A stretch of DNA of 64,000 nucleotides from contig CAJNDS010000247.1 in NCBI GenBank assembly GCA_905221605.1, positions 744,138 to 808,137 on the forward strand, written 5' to 3'. The position numbers and the translations under genes were made by a program. This document shows positions 59,700-64,000 of this stretch, piece after piece. The number at the start of each line of letters is the position of its first letter. Position 1 is the first letter of the stretch. The notes under the pieces are model-generated. The model saw only the letters and a list, made by a program, of their open reading frames with translations. It was not told the origin of the DNA and searched no databases. This DNA comes from Symbiodinium natans (Eukaryota; Sar; Dinophyceae; Suessiales; Symbiodiniaceae).

Positions 59700-60074
59700 G
59701 CGATGGTGATGGACTTTCTTGGGTTACACAGAGCCACACCGCTCAAGACCCCTTTAGCCCCTGGAATCCTAAAGCGCCTGAAGCCGGGTTGCGGCAACGC
59801 TCCCAGGTCGCCGGTCTCTCCGAAGTTGAGGAGGCGATCACCGCACTGGAGGTCACCGTTTCTTATCATGACTTGCGGCGGGCTCTGCTGGTCAATGTTT
59901 ACAGACGAGAGCTTTGCTGCGATGACTCGGAGTAGCAGACTCTTCATTACCGGTCGCCCCCCCCCCAATAGAACAAACTGTCTGCTTGCGATGATCTGCG
60001 CAAACGCCCAATTGCAGAGTTTGAGCCTTTTACGCTACAGGCTCTCAGAGCCGGATGCTTTGGGATGCCAAGGG
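59700..60074 (+). CDS. Candidate exon or exons before an E-element intron
   Basis: Part of a long open frame (to 60182). The end reads AQLQSLSLLRYRLSEPDALG, then CQG in phase 0, donor GTCCAT at 60075. Earlier parts (LCWSMFTDESFAAMTRSSRL) may be separate exons. Confidence 0.42.
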
Positions 60075-60215
60075 GTCCATATATGGGGGTTTCCGATATT
60101 GAAATTGGGGCTACCCTATTGGGGTCCTTCTTACAAGGGAACCCTAAACCCTAAACCCGAAACCCTAAACCCTAAACCCTAAACCCCCTAGTTTCGCAAA
60201 CCCCCATAATGACAG
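60075..60215. mobile_element. Family E element with a CCCTAAA array in its centre
   Basis: TATATGGGGGTTTCCGATATTG pairs with GTTTCGCAAACCCCCATAA. Seven CCCTAAA units sit between the arms (60139-60189). Ends GT...GACAG, and the flanking exons join in phase 0. Confidence 0.62.
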
Positions 60216-60260
60216 GAGCAACAGGCCATGCTCCAGAAGGAGCTGCAGCGACTCACGGCT
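60216..60260 (+). CDS. Short coiled-coil exon, possible C-terminus
   Basis: EQQAMLQKELQRLTA then TGA at 60261. Very like EQQRQREQLL at 57066. Confidence 0.48.
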
Positions 60261-60277
60261 TGAACCTGAGCCCTCGG

Positions 60278-60360
60278 TTTAGGGTTTAGGGTTTAGGGTT
60301 TAGGGGTCAGGGTTTAGGGTTTAGGGTGTAGGGTGTAGGGTGTAGGGTGTAGGTAGGGTG
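60278..60360. repeat. TTTAGGG and GGTGTAG array
   Basis: Five TTTAGGG, then five TGTAGGG units. Confidence 0.92.
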
Positions 60361-60384
60361 CATACTTTCAGGGTCTTGGAAGCT

Positions 60385-60485
60385 CTTCTGACTTAGTAAG
60401 TCTACTTAGTATCCCCTAGAAACCCCTCTTATAATCCCCCCAACCCACCTTGCTAATCCTACTTACTAAGTCAAAAGGGCTTCTA
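60385..60485. mobile_element. Family G foldback element
   Basis: TCTGACTTAGTAAGTCTACTTAG and inverted CTAATCCTACTTACTAAGTCA. Only copy seen. Confidence 0.62.
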
Positions 60486-60490
60486 AGCAG

Positions 60491-60533
60491 GCTTTTGGTG
60501 CCCAAAGCTTGCTGAGGGAAGCACGTCTCCCAG
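60491..60533 (+). CDS. Short helical exon after the G element
   Basis: Acceptor ttctaagcag, frame AFGAQSLLREARLP, donor GTTTTGG. Confidence 0.42.
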
Positions 60534-60539
60534 GTTTTG

Positions 60540-60850
60540 GTTCTTTTCTGGAGCGTTGCGGTGGGCCTTGATGTGTTGCTGTCTACGGAAAGGGGCAAAC
60601 CGGTCGGATCATACCCACGAGGACCACTTGACCCAAAGGGTCCTGGTATCTTTTTTAAATCAAAAATATGTAGATAAATAAATATAGTTAGAGAGAGAGA
60701 GAGAGAGAGCCAGAGAGTAGATATGCCCCAAGGCTAATACAATGGAGCCTGCTTAAGACCCAAGTACATATCATATATCATATTATGTGGGTACATAGGC
60801 CCTTTAGGTAAAGTTGCCCACGCTGAACGCAACGTCAACGGCCTAGGCCT
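60540..60850. other. Unassigned
   Basis: Holds a short GA microsatellite at 60690-60710. Confidence 0.35.
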
Positions 60851-60854
60851 GGCC

Positions 60855-61520
60855 CTGAACCCTAGAATCTTAAACCCTAAACCCGAAACCCTGGCCTATA
60901 CAGGTTTTGTTTTGAGAACCCTGAACCAAAGCCCTACCCACGATCCCCAAAAGGGAGCTACATTTCGGGGTCTAGGTAGCACCGAAGCAGCTCAGATGAC
61001 GCTCAAACATTCCTAACCTCATCCCTTAAACCTAAACTTATAAACCCTAAAACCCGAAACCGTTGAACCCTTAAGACCTGAGATTTAAATTAAACCCTCC
61101 GCCTTGCGACCTGACACCCAAACCCCCAGGCCTAAACCCCAAACCCTAAACCCCAAACCTAAACCCTGAAACCTACAATCCCTGAACCCCCAAACCTAAA
61201 CCCTTCAACCTAAACCCTAACCCCCCAGACCTTAACCCTTTAACTCTGAACCCTTAAACCCTTAGCCTTTAAACCCATAATCCCTGAACCCCCAAACCCT
61301 ATAACCTAAAACTTAAACCTTCAGCCCCTAAACCGATATTCCCAGAACCCCCAAACCCTAAACCCCAAACCCTAAGCCGCTCGTTGCAGCAGCAAAATGC
61401 CAACACACTTCTAAAAAACATCCAAATCCTAAACCCTAAACCCTAAACCCCTAAACCCTAAACCCTTAAACCCCTAAGCCCTAAACCCTAAACTCTAAAC
61501 CCTAAACCCTAAACCCTTAT
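60855..61520. repeat. Long degenerate CCCTAAA region
   Basis: Imperfect CCCTAAA, CCTAAACC and CCCGAAACC units for over 600 bases, becoming regular at 61427-61520. Confidence 0.85.
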
Positions 61521-61530
61521 AAACCCGAAG

Positions 61531-61587
61531 TTGCGACCCCAGGCGTCTACGCCGCGCGGCCGGGGGACCAGGCCTGGGTCGCTCAGG
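61531..61587 (+). CDS. Exon between the two longest inverted tracts
   Basis: After acccgaag, frame ATPGVYAARPGDQAWVAQ, flush with GTTTAGGG at 61588. GC-rich island in AT/G-rich repeats. Confidence 0.5.
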
Positions 61588-61830
61588 GTTTAGGGTTTAG
61601 GGTTTAGGGTTTAGGGTTTGGGGTTTAGGGTTTGGGGTTGAAGGTTTCGGGTTTGGGGTTTAGGGTTTGGGGTTTAGGGTTTGGGGTTTAGGGTTTAAGG
61701 TTTAGGGTTTAGGGTTTGGGGTTTAGGGTTTGGGGTTTCGGGTTTAGGGTTTGGGGTTGAGGGTTTAGAGCTTAGTCGAGGGTTGACGGTTGAGGGTTTA
61801 GGGTTTAGGGACCCTAAACCCTAAACCCAA
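61588..61830. repeat. TTTAGGG/TTTGGGG tract
   Basis: Over 30 units with regular alternation of TTTAGGG and TTTGGGG, ending in two CCCTAAA units. Confidence 0.92.
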
Positions 61831-61849
61831 TGGGGAGTACTGGTAGGGG

Positions 61850-61900
61850 ATGAAAAAGATTAGGGGTATCATTGTCTCGCATGGGTCCCTGTGGTCGGGG
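61850..61900 (+). CDS. Weak exon candidate
   Basis: MKKIRGIIVSHGSLWSG up to GTTTTAGG. Confidence 0.3.
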
Positions 61901-62196
61901 GTTTTAGGTTTTCAGCTCAGGTTTTGGTTTCTTGCAATTATTTTTTCTGTTAAGGGTGTAGGTTTCTTGAAAGGAGTTCAGGGTTTTTTGGGGGTTCTTG
62001 TTTTTGCATCTCACGGCGGCTTTGGGGTGTTTGGGATCCTTTAGGGGGGGAGTTTCTAGGGCTTTAGGGTTTTGATTCCCTAAACAGCGTTTAGGGGTGT
62101 AGGGATGGGCTTAGGATGTTGTAGCTCCGGACCTCGTCCGTGGTGGTTGCAGCTTCTGCTGTGAGGCTTCCTACCGATGTTTCTGTTTGCTTGCAG

Positions 62197-62292
62197 GGCT
62201 TAGGGCTCATGGAGGCCTTAGATCTCGACAGGCTACATTCGAAATTGCTTTGGCATGTGCTGCTCGGGGCGCAGGAAGATCAAGCTGTTGTT
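62197..62292 (+). CDS. Candidate exon
   Basis: Acceptor gtttgcttgcag. Frame GLGLMEALDLDRLHSKLLWH then VLLGAQEDQAVV. A second frame (GLRSRQATFEIALACAARGA) is also open. Confidence 0.42.
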
Positions 62293-62565
62293 GTTTGTTG
62301 CGCCCGCGTTTGTTTGCGAAGATCCCTGTCTTGAAAAATACCACGCTGCCTTGACGGCCAAGCAGGTGACGTGCTGTAGCCTTCTCTCGCCCCCCAGGAA
62401 TTCTGTGGCGCACAAGCCGAGCGGGCACAGACCGTCCAGAGCACTGTGAGCCACTGCGGAAGAGTCGAAGTCGTAGAGCTGTGGCAACCGCCCACCGGCA
62501 TTCTTTCAACTGTTCTTGCTCGTTTCGCCGGAATTCCTATTTGCTGGATATACACAGTTCTCAAG

Positions 62566-62664
62566 TAGGCAGCCGTTTGCCCTGAAGGGGACGGCAAGGG
62601 CAAGCCAAAACTTTTTAACCGGGACCGCGGTTCCGCAACACTTGGAAAGCTTGAATTTAGGAGG
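62566..62664 (+). CDS. Candidate exon flush with a TTTAGGG array
   Basis: Either GDGKGKPKLFNRDRGSATLG then KLEFRR, or QPFALKGTARASQNFLTGTA in the next frame. Both end at GTTTAGGG (62665). Confidence 0.42.
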
Positions 62665-62723
62665 GTTTAGGGTTTAGGGTTTAGGGTTTAGGGTTTAGGG
62701 TTTAGGGTTTAGGGTTTAGGGTT
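62665..62723. repeat. Perfect TTTAGGG array
   Basis: Eight units. Confidence 0.97.
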
Positions 62724-62949
62724 GCTTCAAAAGAGCCATGCCAATGCCACACCCTCACACAGCGTGACAGTTTAACGCCCCGGCTCCCGACCCCCCGGCT
62801 TGAGACCCAGACGTGGTACATGTTCAAAGTCAAAAAAATGGGTTTAAGTTTTATGTTTTTGTTGGGTTGAGCCACTTTCAGTTAAGGCCTCGCATGAAGC
62901 AACAGGGCTTAGGGTTTACAATTCAGGTGGGAATAAGAGGTATTGTTCT

Positions 62950-63010
62950 CTCTGCTTTCGAGCAGCCTGTCAGCCTCGCGTTCCCGAACGAGGCCGCGCG
63001 CAGATACGAG
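62950..63010 (+). CDS. Short exon candidate
   Basis: FEQPVSLAFPNEAARRYE then TGA. Confidence 0.35.
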
Positions 63011-63124
63011 TGATTGCCCCACTCACCCTCACATACCTCCACGCAAGACCAGCGCCCGCTCATTCTCCGACAAGCATGCCTGAAGACAAGGGCTAGGGGT
63101 TTGGTTGCGGCTTGAGGGCTGCGG

Positions 63125-63511
63125 CGTCAGTCGAGAGGGCTTTCCAAGTTCTCTGTGCTGCCAAAGGCAGCACGCCTGGCCGCCCAGCCGGGCTTCGCGA
63201 GAAAAGGCATTCACATCAAGGGTCATGTTATGACGATGATCCTCCACACTCGTGTACTGAATGCTGTCACAGGCGTGCTGCTGCTTTGGGCGCTTGCTTT
63301 GCACCATGGACTGCGTGCAGTTCATGATGTCAATGTCTGTCGCCACACCCACAGGGCTCTAACCTGTAGCTTGCGACATGCCGCCAGTGTGTGTATGCTG
63401 AGAATTCACTCATTGACATGTGCAGGTACTTACGAGCACACAAGTGCTTCTTTCTTGATGCGAAAGTCAGTTGGGTCATACGGGTCACAAGTCTCAGACT
63501 TACCTTCCGGC
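63125..63511 (+). CDS. Candidate exon or exons
   Basis: Frame with SVLPKAARLAAQPGFARKGI, HVMTMILHTRVLNAVTGVLL and LWALALHHGLRAVHDVNVCR, with one hydrophobic span. Possible donor at GCAG|GTACTT near 63426. The next frame is also open (63112-63327). Confidence 0.42.
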
Positions 63512-63512
63512 T

Positions 63513-64000
63513 GACTTCGTCGAAGACTTAGAAAGCATACAGAAGTCGAACGCATCCATGTCAGAACTTAGAACTTCAAGGGTGCCATCAGCTTCTGCAA
63601 TGCCTTCCGTTTGGGGAGAGGCGATGAAGCTAGTAGACAAGTGCGACTTGCCTGAATCCAGCGCCTCGTTTTCCTGGAGTCCTCTTGCTACATGACAGGT
63701 TCCGTTAGGGCTAATTTGGTGCATTTCCCCCCCCCCCCCTTTCCTCCCAAATACCACGATCCCTACTACCCCTATTATAGGAACTTTCGAGTAAGTGTAC
63801 CAATTTTTTGAAAACTCATTTTAGGGTTTGGGCTTAGGGTCGAGGACGCTCTCGAGTGGCATCAGTCACTCGCTTTTAGGATCCTGAAACCATGGAGTCC
63901 GATACCGAACTTCTCTAGACGCTGCGGGGCCCTAAACGCAAAGTCTAGAGTGAATTGGTTTCTTGATCCCACTTTTGGGATGCCAATTCTGATAGCCTCC
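63513..64000. other. Right edge, no gene recognised
   Basis: C run at 63728 and a small TTTAGGG patch at 63820-63838. The frames at 63471-63757 are open on both strands. Confidence 0.35.

Noticed and set aside
59637-60182. The whole 181-codon frame as one exon
   Set aside because: Its last 36 codons are the E element and CCCTAAA array; a GT donor at 60075 and phase-matched exon at 60216 argue for an intron.
1-64000. Dinoflagellate spliced-leader RNA, rRNA or tRNA genes
   Set aside because: Looked for the leader's TTTTGGCTCAAG core and tRNA boxes by eye; the nearest hit (AAATTTGGCTCAATT near 25926) does not match.
1-64000. CRISPR array or bacterial operon
   Set aside because: No regular spacer-repeat pattern, no ribosome-binding sites and no dense long frames.

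Overview
The window looks like nuclear DNA of a dinoflagellate, most likely of the Symbiodinium/Suessiales kind. The grounds are: telomere-type TTTAGGG/CCCTAAA repeats scattered in both orientations, no long open frames, many open stretches of 50-200 bases bounded by AG and GT(GA/GC), a run of Thr/Ser-rich exons, and dispersed hairpin-forming (foldback) elements. This assignment is inference: no rRNA, spliced-leader or known marker gene was found. No protein is named here, because no exon could be matched confidently to a family by eye. Exon calls rest on an open frame, purine-first codon bias, splice-site-like edges and flanking repeats; most edges may shift by some bases, and strand is uncertain for several.

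Layout. 0.6-2.2 kb: one exon among telomere-like repeats. 2.7-6.7 kb: nine Thr/Ser-rich exon-like segments plus a beta-rich exon, which looks like a surface or secreted protein gene. 7.5-12 kb: scattered exons and a 0.3-kb tandem duplication. 14-16.9 kb: a + strand exon series in which three successive gaps are filled by three different foldback elements. 17.1-17.5 kb: a minus-strand exon. 18.2-20.4 kb: a + strand gene with a possible stop near 19.37 kb. 20.7 kb: a minus-strand exon. 21-23.5 kb: a + strand exon pair split by a foldback element. 25-34.5 kb: many exons, ending with a clear Lys/Glu-rich terminal exon at 34.46 kb. 35.4-36.1 kb: a minus-strand gene. 38.3-54.6 kb: widely spaced + strand exons, including Ser/Arg-rich ones. 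54.5-64 kb: closely spaced short exons, several coiled-coil-like, between long telomere-type tracts.

Two architectures stand out. First, most exons in the repeat-rich parts have a CCCTAAA tract on the left and a TTTAGGG tract on the right, so each intron begins and ends with complementary repeats and could fold its own ends together. Second, at least ten families of short palindromic elements sit in the gaps between exons. One family (C) and one copy of another (A1) are flanked by 8-base target duplications. In several of these the duplication holds a G|GT that could serve as splice site, as in introner transposons, which make introns by inserting. Together the window reads as a locus where introns are being built from foldback transposons and telomere-like repeats.
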